Of a stretch of DNA of 32,903 nucleotides, positions 15,807 to 23,899 are shown piece after piece (the first letter of the stretch is position 1; every line of letters starts with the position of its first letter). Below the pieces are notes generated by a model. That model was not told the origin of the DNA, did not search any database, and saw nothing but the letters and a program-made list of their open reading frames with translations. Origin of the DNA: Allobosea sp. (GTDB lineage Bacteria; Pseudomonadota; Alphaproteobacteria; Rhizobiales; Beijerinckiaceae); the NCBI RefSeq assembly GCF_030694325.1, contig NZ_JAUXYO010000035.1, forward strand, positions 1-32,903, written 5' to 3'. The position numbers and the translations under genes were made by a program.

Positions 15807-16130
15807 ATGAGCTTCAACGCCCGCATCACTGTGCCCGCCCAGGCGAAGGCCGGCGAGATCGTCGAGATCAGGGTTCTCACCCGTCACCCGATGGACCGCG
15901 GCGGCCAATCCGACGGCAAGGGCGGCACCGTGCCGCGCAAGATCCTGAACCGGCTCACCGCGACCTATGCCGGCGAGCCGATCTTCCGCTTCGACATGCA
16001 CACCGGCGTCTCGGCCAACCCCTTCGTCTCCTTCACGACGCGGGCGGTGGAGACCGGCGACATCGTCTTCGAATGGCGCGAGGACGGCGGCGCGACCTAC
16101 ACCCGCACCGCCCGGCTGACCGTGACGTGA
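15807..16130 (+). CDS. soxZ: SoxZ, partner of SoxY in the sulfur carrier
   Basis: 107 residues, full length for SoxZ. It has the family pattern: an N-terminal beta strand, EIVEIRVLTRHPMDRGG, PRKILNRLTATYAGEPIFRFDMHTGVSANPF and a final FEWREDGG strand pair. It has no signal peptide; SoxZ is exported with Tat-targeted SoxY as a heterodimer. The ribosome site GAGGAG overlaps the soxY stop, and the gap is 11 bases, so the two subunits are co-translated. Nothing is missing from this subunit. Confidence 0.95.
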   Translation: MSFNARITVPAQAKAGEIVEIRVLTRHPMDRGGQSDGKGGTVPRKILNRLTATYAGEPIFRFDMHTGVSANPFVSFTTRAVETGDIVFEWREDGGATYTRTARLTVT

Positions 16131-16164
16131 GGCGGTGAGCGGTTCCGATCGTGCTTCACCGCCA

Positions 16165-16270
16165 GTCATCCCGGACGCAGCGCAGCGGAGATCCGGGATC
16201 CATTCCTGACCCTTTCCGAGCAGGCGTTCCGGAATGGATCCCGGGTCTCCCTTCGGTCGCCCGGGATGAC
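16165..16270. repeat. Complete palindromic repeat between soxZ and soxA
   Basis: A 106-base imperfect inverted repeat. The outer arms are GTCATCCCGG at 16165 and CCGGGATGAC ending at 16270. The inner arms are a perfect 14-bp stem, CCGGGATCCATTCC with GGAATGGATCCCGG, around a loop of about 22 bases. Its left arm is nearly identical to bases 1-24 of the window on the opposite strand. It fills most of the soxZ-soxA gap and ends 9 bases before the best soxA start. It could fold as a long RNA hairpin and modulate soxA expression (inference). Confidence 0.9.
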
Positions 16271-16279
16271 CCGCGTGGT

Positions 16280-17044
16280 TTGGCAGCGATCGGCTTCGTG
16301 GTCGCGCTCGCCTGTCTCATTCTCCAGACATCCGGCGTCCTCGCCGAGATCAGATCCGGCTCCGACTTCCTCTCCCCCGAACTGCGCCGGCAGCAGGCGG
16401 ACGAGACGCGCAATCCCGGCTTCTTCTGGGTCGAGCAGGGACGCGAGCTGTTCACCCGCAAGCCGGCCGGGGAGGGGCAGGCCTGCATCGGCTGCCATGC
16501 GCAGCCGCAGCAGAGCCTGCGCAGCGCCGCGACGCGTTACCCGCAGATCGACGCCGCCGCGGGCCGGTTGCTGAACCTCGAGGGGCGCATCGAGCAGTGC
16601 CGGGTCGAGCGGCAGGGCCAGCCCGCCTTCGGCTACGAGACGCCGGAACTGCTTTCGCTGACTGCCTATCTCGCCTCGCTCTCGCGCGGCCTGCCGATGC
16701 AGGTCCGTACCGACGGGCCGGCGCAGCCCTTCTACGAGGCCGGCAAGGCCTTCTTCGAGCGAAGGCAAGGCCAGCTTAACCTGTCCTGTCAGCAATGCCA
16801 TGACGGGCTCGTCGGCCAGAAGCTGCGCGGCGACACGATCAGCCACGGCGCCGGAACGGGCTACCCCGCCTATCGGCTGGAATGGAACGATGTCGGCTCG
16901 CTGCACCGGCGCCTGCGGGCCTGCTCGCTCGGCGTGCGCGCGACGCAGTTCGAGGCAGGCGGGCCCGAATACCTCGCGCTGGAACTCTATCTCGCCTCTC
17001 GCGCCACGGGGCTTCCCGTCGAAACGCCGGCGATGCGCCGGTAA
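16280..17044 (+). CDS. soxA: SoxA, dihaem cytochrome c of the SoxAX complex
   Basis: 254 residues from the proposed TTG start. The first 22 residues are hydrophobic and end GVLA, a plausible export signal lacking the usual basic start. Two haem sites are visible: CIGCH at Cys69-His73 and CQQCH at Cys170-His174. Cys107 (EQCRVERQ) is the expected axial ligand of the first haem. Cys215 (RACSLGVR) marks the active-site region, so the catalytic parts look intact. The frame stays open back to a GTG at 16151, but those residues would be translated repeat. No ATG fits: the ATG at 16266, at the repeat's end, is out of frame. The start is therefore uncertain, but the identification is not. Confidence 0.88.
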   Translation: MAAIGFVVALACLILQTSGVLAEIRSGSDFLSPELRRQQADETRNPGFFWVEQGRELFTRKPAGEGQACIGCHAQPQQSLRSAATRYPQIDAAAGRLLNLEGRIEQCRVERQGQPAFGYETPELLSLTAYLASLSRGLPMQVRTDGPAQPFYEAGKAFFERRQGQLNLSCQQCHDGLVGQKLRGDTISHGAGTGYPAYRLEWNDVGSLHRRLRACSLGVRATQFEAGGPEYLALELYLASRATGLPVETPAMRR

Positions 17045-17128
17045 GCGAGAGGGCTGCGCGTCATCGGCATGTCATGAACCCGCCGCCACAAGCGCGGACC
17101 TCTCCGGTTCAGCGGGTTCCCTCGGTCG

Positions 17129-18070
17129 ATGCTGCAATTCCTGGCCTTTCGCGCCGCGCGTGCCTTCGTCACCGTCCTGATCTGCGTCTCCGCGGTCTTC
17201 ATCGCGCTGCGGCTGGCCGGCGACCCGGCCGACATCATGCTCTCGATCGACACGCCGCCGGATGTTCGCTCCTATTACCGTGAGCTCTGGGGGCTCGACC
17301 GGCCGCTGATCGAGCAATATCTGCGCTATCTCGCTGCCGTCGCCCGGGGCGATTTCGGCCTGTCGTTCGGGGACGACCGCCCCGCCTTCGAGGCCGTGCG
17401 CGAGGCGCTGCCCAAGACCGTCCTGCTCGGCGGTTCGGCCCTGCTGCTGGCCTTGCTGATCGGCCTGCCGCTCGGCGTGCTCGCGGCGCTTCGCCACAAC
17501 AGCGCCATCGACCGGCTCGCCATGGCGTCGGCCGTCTTCGGCTATGCGATCCCGATCTTCTTCCTCGGCATCCTGTTGATCCTGCTGTTTGCGCTGAAGC
17601 TGCGCGTGCTGCCGTCGGCGGGCTCGGAGACGGCCTGGCACCTCGTGCTGCCGGTGGTCACGCTGGCTCTTCCGCTGGCGGGACGGCTGGCGCGCTTTGC
17701 CCGGACCTCGACGCTGGAGGTGCTGGGCAAGCCCTTCATCCGCGCGGCCCGTGGCCGGGGCGTGATGCCGCTCGCGGTGATCCTGCGCCACGCCCTGCCC
17801 AATGCGGCGGTGCCCCTCCTGATGTTCCTCGGCATCGAGATCGGCGGCATCCTGGCCGGCAGCGCCGTTGTCGAGACGATCTTCGCCTGGCCGGGCATCG
17901 GCCGGCTGCTGGTGGACTCGGTCTCGACGCGCGATCTCGCCGTGGTGCAGGCGGTGATCCTGACCGTCACCGTGATCATGGTCGCTGCCAATCTGCTCGT
18001 CGACATCCTGCATATCCTGATCGATCCACGCCTCGGCGGGTTCGCGCGCGGCTCGGGGAGACCGGCCTGA
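17129..18070 (+). CDS. Peptide-type ABC importer permease (DppB/OppB-like)
   Basis: 313 residues with six membrane helices. The N-terminal segment and the ELWGLDRPLIEQYLRYL region, followed by RGDFGLSF, are the hallmarks of DppB/OppB permeases. The coupling motif for the ATPase lies around residues 205-220 (FIRAARGRGVMPLAVILRHALPNA). A family ending IDPRL is present. The stop overlaps the next permease start (TGATG), so the two are translationally coupled. It is the first gene of the plus-strand unit and lies 84 bases after soxA; no good ribosome site is seen. Confidence 0.93.
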   Translation: MLQFLAFRAARAFVTVLICVSAVFIALRLAGDPADIMLSIDTPPDVRSYYRELWGLDRPLIEQYLRYLAAVARGDFGLSFGDDRPAFEAVREALPKTVLLGGSALLLALLIGLPLGVLAALRHNSAIDRLAMASAVFGYAIPIFFLGILLILLFALKLRVLPSAGSETAWHLVLPVVTLALPLAGRLARFARTSTLEVLGKPFIRAARGRGVMPLAVILRHALPNAAVPLLMFLGIEIGGILAGSAVVETIFAWPGIGRLLVDSVSTRDLAVVQAVILTVTVIMVAANLLVDILHILIDPRLGGFARGSGRPA

Positions 18071-18951
18071 TGACGAGCCTCGATACGCTGCCGGCGCCTG
18101 CGGCACCGCCGCGTCGTCACGGCCGGGGCATGTCGCCGGTCGTCAGGCTCTCGGCCGGTTTCCTGGTGGCGGTGGTCGGCGTGGCGCTGCTCGCCGACTG
18201 GCTGGCACCTCTGCACTACACCACGCAGAACCTCGCCGCCCGGCTCAAGCCACCGCTGTTCGAGAGCGGCGGCGTCACCCATTGGCTGGGGACGGACCAA
18301 CTTGGGCGCGATATCCTGAGCCGGCTTATCTTCGCGATCCGGACTTCGATCCTGATCGCAGTCGCCGGGACCCTGATCGGCGCCGTCTTCGGCACGCTGC
18401 TCGGCTTCGTCGCGGCACGCTGCCGCGGCCTCGTCGATCAGACGATCATGATGGCGGTGGATGCGCAGGCCGCGATCCCGGCGCTGTTCCTGGCGCTAAC
18501 CATGCTCGCCTTCTTCGGCAACAACATCCTGCTCTTCATCGTGCTGGTGAGCATCGACGGCTGGGACCGCTACACGCGCCTCGCCCGCGGTCTCGTCGTC
18601 TCTGAGCAGGAGAGCGACTACATCAACGCCGTCGAGGGGCTGGGCGCCTCGACGGCGCGGGTCATGCTCGGCCATCTCCTGCCCAACATCGTCGCGGCTC
18701 TGGTCGTCCAGGCGACGCTGAACTTCCCGGGCACGATCCTGCTCGAAACCTCGCTGTCCTTTCTCGGACTCGGCGTCCAGCCGCCCGAGACCTCGCTCGG
18801 CCTGATGCTGGGGGAGGGGCGCCGCTATCTCCTGAACGCCTGGTGGATCGCGGTCTTTCCCGGTCTCGCCATTTTCCTGACCACGCTCTCGATGAGCCTG
18901 TTCGGCGACTGGCTGCGCGACCGCTTCGACCCCACCACGCAACGGAACTGA
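18070..18951 (+). CDS. Peptide-type ABC importer permease (DppC/OppC-like)
   Basis: 293 residues. A cytoplasmic N-terminal tail and first helix are followed by HWLGTDQLGRDILSRLI, the signature of DppC/OppC permeases. The ATPase-coupling loop is YINAVEGLGASTARVMLGHLLPN near residue 180. FLGLGVQPPETSLGLML and a final FGDWLRDRFDP tail are standard. It pairs with the preceding permease to form the channel. The GDPD gene starts 3 bases after its stop, showing that the phosphodiesterase belongs to the transporter operon. Confidence 0.94.
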   Translation: MTSLDTLPAPAAPPRRHGRGMSPVVRLSAGFLVAVVGVALLADWLAPLHYTTQNLAARLKPPLFESGGVTHWLGTDQLGRDILSRLIFAIRTSILIAVAGTLIGAVFGTLLGFVAARCRGLVDQTIMMAVDAQAAIPALFLALTMLAFFGNNILLFIVLVSIDGWDRYTRLARGLVVSEQESDYINAVEGLGASTARVMLGHLLPNIVAALVVQATLNFPGTILLETSLSFLGLGVQPPETSLGLMLGEGRRYLLNAWWIAVFPGLAIFLTTLSMSLFGDWLRDRFDPTTQRN

Positions 18952-18953
18952 CC

Positions 18954-19721
18954 ATGCCGTCTCCCGTCACCGGCCCGCCCGCCCGGCCGCTCGCCATCGC
19001 CCATCGCGGCGGGGCCCTGCTCGCAGCCGAGAACACCGCCGCGGCTTTTGCCCGCTCGGCCGCGCTCGGCGCCGACTGGGTCGAGACCGACCTGCGCCTG
19101 AGCGCCGACGGCGCGCTCGTCTGCCTGCACGACGACGACCTGCTGCGCCTCGCCGGAGATCCGCGCCGCGTCGCCGAAACCGATCTCGCGACGCTGAAAC
19201 GCCTCGTGCCTAGCCTGATGACGCTGGCGCAAGCGATCGCGGCCTCGGCGCCGCTCGGGCTCCTGCTCGACGTGAAACTGGCCGATCCGAAGATCCTGCC
19301 GGACGTTCTCGCGGCGCTCGGCGAGGGCGGGGCGAAAGGGCGCGCCGTCCTCGGGCTGCGCGACTTGGCCACGGTCGCGGCGGCGCGTGTTCTCGACCCC
19401 GATATAGCGATCCTCGGCCTGCTGCCCGATCCCGACGGGGCGGGGGATGCCCGAGCCGCCGGCGCAGACTGGTTGCGGCTCTGGCAGGGGCAGGCCAGCC
19501 GGCAGCGCATTGCTGCGGCCCAGGCGGCGGGGCTGCAGGCCGCGGTCATGGTCGGCCAGCCGCGGACCGTTCCGCAAGCCGGCTATCCGCCCTTCGGCGT
19601 CGGCGCCATCGATGCCCAGGGCATCGCACGGGTTCTGGCACTCGGTCCCGACGCAGTGATGCTCGACGATCCGCGCCTGCTCCTCGACGCGCGGCCTGTC
19701 ACCGGCCTGTCGTCAAGCTGA
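18954..19721 (+). CDS. Glycerophosphodiester phosphodiesterase (GDPD/UgpQ-like)
   Basis: 255 residues. It belongs to the TIM-barrel GDPD family, which hydrolyses glycerophosphodiesters to glycerol 3-phosphate and an alcohol. Catalytic and metal-binding residues are in place: His17 in AHRGG, Glu44 and Asp46 in VETDL, and His59 in LHDDD; DVKL near residue 103 supplies a further acidic ligand. There is no signal peptide, so it is cytoplasmic and would act on imported substrate. Embedded between the permease and binding-protein genes, it suggests that the ABC importer takes up phosphodiesters rather than peptides (inference). Confidence 0.9.
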   Translation: MPSPVTGPPARPLAIAHRGGALLAAENTAAAFARSAALGADWVETDLRLSADGALVCLHDDDLLRLAGDPRRVAETDLATLKRLVPSLMTLAQAIAASAPLGLLLDVKLADPKILPDVLAALGEGGAKGRAVLGLRDLATVAAARVLDPDIAILGLLPDPDGAGDARAAGADWLRLWQGQASRQRIAAAQAAGLQAAVMVGQPRTVPQAGYPPFGVGAIDAQGIARVLALGPDAVMLDDPRLLLDARPVTGLSSS

Positions 19722-19743
19722 GGCAAGTCAGCGCCATCGCGGG

Positions 19744-19764
19744 GCGGGCTGTCGGCCGGCCCGC
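19744..19764 (+). promoter_or_regulatory. Hairpin between the GDPD and binding-protein genes
   Basis: A 6-bp GC stem (GCGGGC at 19744-19749, GCCCGC at 19759-19764) with a 9-base loop lies in the 67-base gap ahead of the binding-protein gene. Like other hairpins beside binding-protein genes it could tune relative expression. The stem is short, so this is tentative. Confidence 0.3.
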
Positions 19765-19788
19765 ACAATGCCTTTGTCGAGGACCGTC

Positions 19789-21351
19789 ATGACGCTGATT
19801 TCCCGCCGCCGCTTCCTTGAGGCCGCCGCCGCCGCTCCGGTGCTCGCCGGCACGCCGCTCGCCTTCGCGCAGGCCGAAAGCCGCCCGAACTTCACCGTCG
19901 CCGTCGCCGACCTGCCTGCCACGCTCGAGCCGGCGCGCGAGCTTTCCAATGTCGGCACCCGCGTCACCTACTCGATTTTCGACACGCTGATCCGGCGCGA
20001 CTTCCTCGCCGCTGCCGATGGCGGTGGCTCGGAGCTGAAGCCGCATCTGGCGACCAAATGGGAGCGGGTCTCGCCGCAGGAACTGGTGGTGACTCTGCGC
20101 CAGGGCGTGAAGTTCCATAATGGCGACGAGCTGACCTCGGAGGACGTCGCCTACACCTTTCGCGACGGCCGCCTCTGGGGTGACAAGGCGCAGATCCCCG
20201 GCGGTCGCGCCTATTTCGGCATCCTCGCAAGCGTCGAGCCAGTCGACCGCTACTCCGTCCGCTTCAAGACGAAGGCGCCCGACGTGCTGCTTGAGCAGCG
20301 CCTCGCCTCCTGGTGTGCCTGGATCGTCAACAAGCGCGCCTATGAGGCCATGGGCTTCGAGGCCTATTCGCGCAAGCCGATCGCGACGGGTCCCTACCGC
20401 GTCGTCTCGCATGCTGCCGCCGAGGCGACCGTGCTGGAGGCCTTCGACGACTACTTCATGGGCAAGCCAACGGCGCGGCGCGTCACCTTCCGGCGCGTGC
20501 CGGAACTCGCGGCGCGCGTCGCCGGTCTCGTCGCCGGCGACTACGACCTGATCACCAACATCCCGCCGGACCAGATGAGCGTCGTCGGCGCCTACAAGGA
20601 TATCGACGTCCGCTCCGTCGTGCTGGCCAATGTCCATGTGCTGGCCTTCAACCAGCAGGACAAGGTGCTGGCCGACAAGCGCATCCGCCAGGCGCTGTCC
20701 TTCGCGATCGATCGTCAGAAGCTGGTCGACACGCTCTGGCAGGGCACGGCGCAGGTGCCGGCCGGCCACAACTATCCCGAATACGGCCAGATGTTCGTCG
20801 AGGGCCGCAATCTCGTCCACGACCCGGCCCGGGCCAAGGCGCTGTTGCAGGAAGCCGGCTACAAGGGCGAGCCGATCGTCTACCGCACCATGGCGAACTA
20901 CTACACCAATGCGCTCGAGGCCGCGCAGATCCTGGTCGAGCAGTGGAAGGCGGTCGGCATCAACGCCTCGCTGCAGGTCGTCGAGAACTCGGCCCAGATG
21001 CGCGGACCGGGCGTCCAGATCTTCAACTGGTCGAACTCGACGCGCCTGCCCGATCCGCTCGGCGCGATCTGGGTGGCCTGGGGCCCGGCCGGCGAGATCC
21101 AGGTCTCGAAGTTCTGGACTTCGACCGCGGCCTTCAACGCCGCCGGCACCGCGCTCGAGGCCGAGACCGACCCGGCTCGCCGCAAGGCCCTGTTCACGCA
21201 GATGCTCGACGTCTTCGAGGACGAGGCGCCGGCCACGATCCTCTACCAGCCGAGCGAGGCCTACGCGATCAAGCGCTCGATCGCCTGGCGGCCGACCACC
21301 TTCTATTTCATGGATCTGCGGCCGGACAACCTGGCCTTCGCCAAGGGCTGA
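19789..21351 (+). CDS. Periplasmic substrate-binding protein of the peptide-type ABC importer
   Basis: 520 residues, family 5 extracellular solute-binding protein (DppA/OppA type). A Tat-like signal (SRRRFLEAAAAAPVLAG, then AFAQA) is unusual for such lipoprotein-like or Sec-exported binding proteins, but common in this genome style. The mature part shows the family landmarks LEPARELSNVGTRVTYSIFDTLIRRD, LKPHLATKWERVSPQELVVTLRQGVKFHNGDELTSEDVAYTF and later VRQALSFAIDRQKLV-like text near residue 300. The ATG at 19789 follows GAGGACC and starts just before the signal; an ATG at 19768 is in frame but less well placed. The ligand is unknown; the context points to a phosphodiester. Confidence 0.92.
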   Translation: MTLISRRRFLEAAAAAPVLAGTPLAFAQAESRPNFTVAVADLPATLEPARELSNVGTRVTYSIFDTLIRRDFLAAADGGGSELKPHLATKWERVSPQELVVTLRQGVKFHNGDELTSEDVAYTFRDGRLWGDKAQIPGGRAYFGILASVEPVDRYSVRFKTKAPDVLLEQRLASWCAWIVNKRAYEAMGFEAYSRKPIATGPYRVVSHAAAEATVLEAFDDYFMGKPTARRVTFRRVPELAARVAGLVAGDYDLITNIPPDQMSVVGAYKDIDVRSVVLANVHVLAFNQQDKVLADKRIRQALSFAIDRQKLVDTLWQGTAQVPAGHNYPEYGQMFVEGRNLVHDPARAKALLQEAGYKGEPIVYRTMANYYTNALEAAQILVEQWKAVGINASLQVVENSAQMRGPGVQIFNWSNSTRLPDPLGAIWVAWGPAGEIQVSKFWTSTAAFNAAGTALEAETDPARRKALFTQMLDVFEDEAPATILYQPSEAYAIKRSIAWRPTTFYFMDLRPDNLAFAKG

Positions 21352-21375
21352 GCGTCGTCCGTCCGAACGAGGCCA

Positions 21376-21393
21376 GGCGGCCGCGGGGCCGCC
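21376..21393. terminator. Hairpin between convergent genes
   Basis: A perfect 7-bp stem GGCGGCC/GGCCGCC with a GCGG loop lies in the 51-base gap between the converging binding-protein and phosphodiesterase genes. Its position suits a bidirectional terminator, but no T-tract flanks it on either side. Confidence 0.45.
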
Positions 21394-21402
21394 CGGTCGC
21401 CG

Positions 21403-22878
21403 TCACTGCCCGCCGCCGAGAATGAAGCGGCGGCCGTCCTGCTCGACGATCTCGACCGTCTGGCTGAAAGCGCCCGTTCCGGCCGCGTGGCGCTCGATCC
21501 GGGCCTCGGCGCGCGACGGGCGCGCCAGATTGCGGCCGACCATGGTCGGCGCCGATGCCACCCCGAGCAGGCCCAGCACCGTCGGGGCGATGTCGATGAT
21601 GCCGGCCGGCTCCGGCGACAGCGCGCCGGACTCGGCGGCATTGCCCCGGGCGAGGATCAGCACCGTGTTGAGCTCATGCGGGTTGATGCCGCCATGCATG
21701 CCACCGCCGAGCGGCACGTCGCCGGGCGTCATCGCGCCCAGGCCCGGCAGGCCGTAGGGATCCGCCTGCAGACCCGATTTCAGGATGAACATCAGCTCCG
21801 GCTGGCGCGCATGGCCGGCGCCCATCAGGCCGAGCGACAGCGTCCCCTCGACCTGGCCCTCGACGCCGTTGCGATCGGCCGACAGGACATGGCCGATGGC
21901 GGGCTGCTCCATCAGCCAGGCGGCGATGCGGGCGATCGTCGCACGGTCCGCGGGATCGCGCAGGCGGATCTCGCCGCTCACCCCGCCCGTCGCGGTCAGA
22001 TCGGCCTCGCCGATTTCCTTCGCCGCGCTCAGGCTGAAGCCAGCGGCGACGGCGGCGTCGAACAGGGGCTCGACCGAGCCCGTCGAGATCTGGCCGTGGT
22101 CGGAGGCCGCGATCACGGCGATGCGCTCCGCATCCGGCTGCGCCTCGACCCAGTCGAGGATGGTCCCGAAGGCGCGGTCGGCTTCCTTCAGCCCCGCCTT
22201 CGCCTCGGCAGAGCCGAGGCCCCGGTAATGGAAGGTGGTGTCCGGCTCGTTGAACCAGATCAGCGCGACATCGGGCGCCAGAACGGGCAGCACATGCTCG
22301 CTCATCAGCCGGCCGCCATAGGCGAGCTCGGAAAGCCGCGGCATCTCTCGCGGCGGCAGCGGGCCGAGCAGCGCCAGCGCCTGTTCGACCGCCTCCGGCG
22401 TCTGGGTTGCATCAGCGCCATGGACGGAGAAGGTCCAGTGGCCATTGGCGCGGGCGCGGGAGTTGATGAAATGGGCCGAACCGGGCGAGCCGACATGGAC
22501 GACGGCCAACCGCTTGCCGGCCTTGGCCAGCCGGTCGCCCATCGTCTCGACATCGACCAGCCGCCCGTCGTGATGGGCCTCCGCACGGCGCAGCATCGCT
22601 GCGTCGCTGGTGTCGAAGATGCGCTCGGGGATTGCCTCGCGATGATGGAAGGCGTTGCCGACGATGCCGTGGACGCCGGGAGGCGCGCCGGTGGCGATCG
22701 AGGTGGTGGCGACGCGCGTCACCGAGGGAAAGACACTGCGCGCCTGGCGGAACCAGGTGCCGCGCGCGGCCAGCCGCAGCAGGTTCGGGGTCAGTTCCCG
22801 GCTCAGCATGTCGGGGCGAAGCCCGTCGAAGACCGCGACGACGACGCGGTCGGCAAGGGGGGTATCGTGATGGTCCAT
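21403..22878 (-). CDS. Alkaline phosphatase superfamily phosphodiesterase (nucleotide pyrophosphatase type)
   Basis: 491 residues. The fold of type I phosphodiesterases/nucleotide pyrophosphatases is indicated by the first metal ligand Asp18 (VVVAVFDGLRP) and a nucleophile region VFPSVTRVATTSIATG (Thr54 likely). WFNEPDTTFHYRG near residue 215, AASDHGQIS near 270 and HGGINPHELN near 410 supply the other metal-binding Asp and His residues. It lacks a signal peptide and is therefore cytoplasmic. It would split phosphodi- or monoesters. It lies 37 bases after the downstream ATPase gene on the same strand, so it is part of the ATPase unit of the importer. Phosphonoacetate hydrolase-like activity is an alternative. 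Confidence 0.85.
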   Translation of the reverse strand: MDHHDTPLADRVVVAVFDGLRPDMLSRELTPNLLRLAARGTWFRQARSVFPSVTRVATTSIATGAPPGVHGIVGNAFHHREAIPERIFDTSDAAMLRRAEAHHDGRLVDVETMGDRLAKAGKRLAVVHVGSPGSAHFINSRARANGHWTFSVHGADATQTPEAVEQALALLGPLPPREMPRLSELAYGGRLMSEHVLPVLAPDVALIWFNEPDTTFHYRGLGSAEAKAGLKEADRAFGTILDWVEAQPDAERIAVIAASDHGQISTGSVEPLFDAAVAAGFSLSAAKEIGEADLTATGGVSGEIRLRDPADRATIARIAAWLMEQPAIGHVLSADRNGVEGQVEGTLSLGLMGAGHARQPELMFILKSGLQADPYGLPGLGAMTPGDVPLGGGMHGGINPHELNTVLILARGNAAESGALSPEPAGIIDIAPTVLGLLGVASAPTMVGRNLARPSRAEARIERHAAGTGAFSQTVEIVEQDGRRFILGGGQ

Positions 22879-22915
22879 GGGCAGGGAGCTTCCGGCGGGA
22901 TGAAGAAGGGGGCGG

Positions 22916-23899
22916 TCAGGCGGCCGCCGCGACGGCAGAGGCGGGAACGAGGTGGCAGGCCGTGAGCCGGCCATCGGCGCTCGGACGCAGGGCGGGTTCC
23001 TCCTCCCGGCAGCGGGTGACGGCGCGCGGGCAGCGCGGATGGAAGGCGCAGCCGGCCGGCCGGTCCACCGGATTCGGCGGATCGCCCGGCAGGATGATGC
23101 GCTCGCGTGTTCCGCGCAACGCCGTCGGAACCGCCGAGACGAGCGCCTGGGTATAGGGATGTGCCGGGGCGTGAAACAGCGCCTCGGGCAGGCCCTGCTC
23201 GACGATCTTGCCGAGATACATCACCGCGACCTCGTCGGCGATCTGCCGGACAACCTTGAGATCGTGGCTGATGAAGAGATAGGCCGTGCCGAAGCGGGCC
23301 TGGAGGTCCTGCAGCAGGTTGATGACCTGCGCCGCGACGGAGACGTCGAGCGCCGAGATCGGCTCGTCGCAGACCAGCAGGCCCGGATTCAGCACCAGGG
23401 CGCGGGCGAGAACCACACGCTGCCGCTGCCCGCCCGAGAGCTCGTGCGGATAGCGGGCGAACAGGTCGCGGCGCAGCCCCACCGCTTCGAACAGCGCCAG
23501 GGCCTTCTCGCGCCGGGCGGCGGCGTTCGCCTCCAGCGCGTGGATCGCCAGCGGCTCGACGACCTGCTCGCCGACGCGCAGGCGCCGGTCGAGCGCGGCG
23601 AGCGGGTCCTGATGCACCATCTGCATGCGCCGCCGCAGCGCCCTCCAGGCCCGGTCGCGCTGCGCGCCGACGGCCTCGCCCTCGAAGCGGATCGTGCCGC
23701 ACGTCGCCGGCAGCAGGCCGAGAACGAGCTTGGCGGTGGTCGACTTGCCGCAGCCGGACTCGCCGACGATGCCAAGCGTCCGCCCGGCCGGGAGCGAGAA
23801 GCTCACCCCGTCCACCGCGTGCAGCAGCCGGCGGCTGCCGCCCGACAGCGCCACCGGGTAATGGCGGGCGAGATCCCGGACCTCCAGCAGCACGCTCAT
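22916..23899 (-). CDS. Peptide-type ABC importer ATPase (DppF/OppF-like)
   Basis: 327 residues. Walker A is GESGCGKST near residue 42, the ABC signature is LSGGQRQR near 153, Walker B is LLVCDEPISALD near 173 and the switch His lies in FISHD. The C-terminal extension with PVDRPAGCAFHPRCPRAVTRC matches the oligopeptide/dipeptide ATPase ending that binds a cluster through Cys residues. Its ATG overlaps the stop of the preceding ATPase (ATGA), showing coupled synthesis of the two nucleotide-binding subunits. The longer in-frame reading upstream is inside that neighbour. Confidence 0.95.
   Translation of the reverse strand: MSVLLEVRDLARHYPVALSGGSRRLLHAVDGVSFSLPAGRTLGIVGESGCGKSTTAKLVLGLLPATCGTIRFEGEAVGAQRDRAWRALRRRMQMVHQDPLAALDRRLRVGEQVVEPLAIHALEANAAARREKALALFEAVGLRRDLFARYPHELSGGQRQRVVLARALVLNPGLLVCDEPISALDVSVAAQVINLLQDLQARFGTAYLFISHDLKVVRQIADEVAVMYLGKIVEQGLPEALFHAPAHPYTQALVSAVPTALRGTRERIILPGDPPNPVDRPAGCAFHPRCPRAVTRCREEEPALRPSADGRLTACHLVPASAVAAAA

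Noticed and set aside
16151-16279. An N-terminal extension of SoxA translated from GTG 16151
   Set aside because: The residues would come from the palindromic repeat and would place some 43 polar residues before the signal peptide.
12124-17044. A complete thiosulfate-oxidising sox cluster
   Set aside because: No soxB, soxC, soxD, soxV, soxW or soxR is present on either side within the window.
21487-22965. 492-residue plus-strand open frame opposite the phosphodiesterase
   Set aside because: The minus-strand gene has all metal-binding motifs; this frame has no family features.
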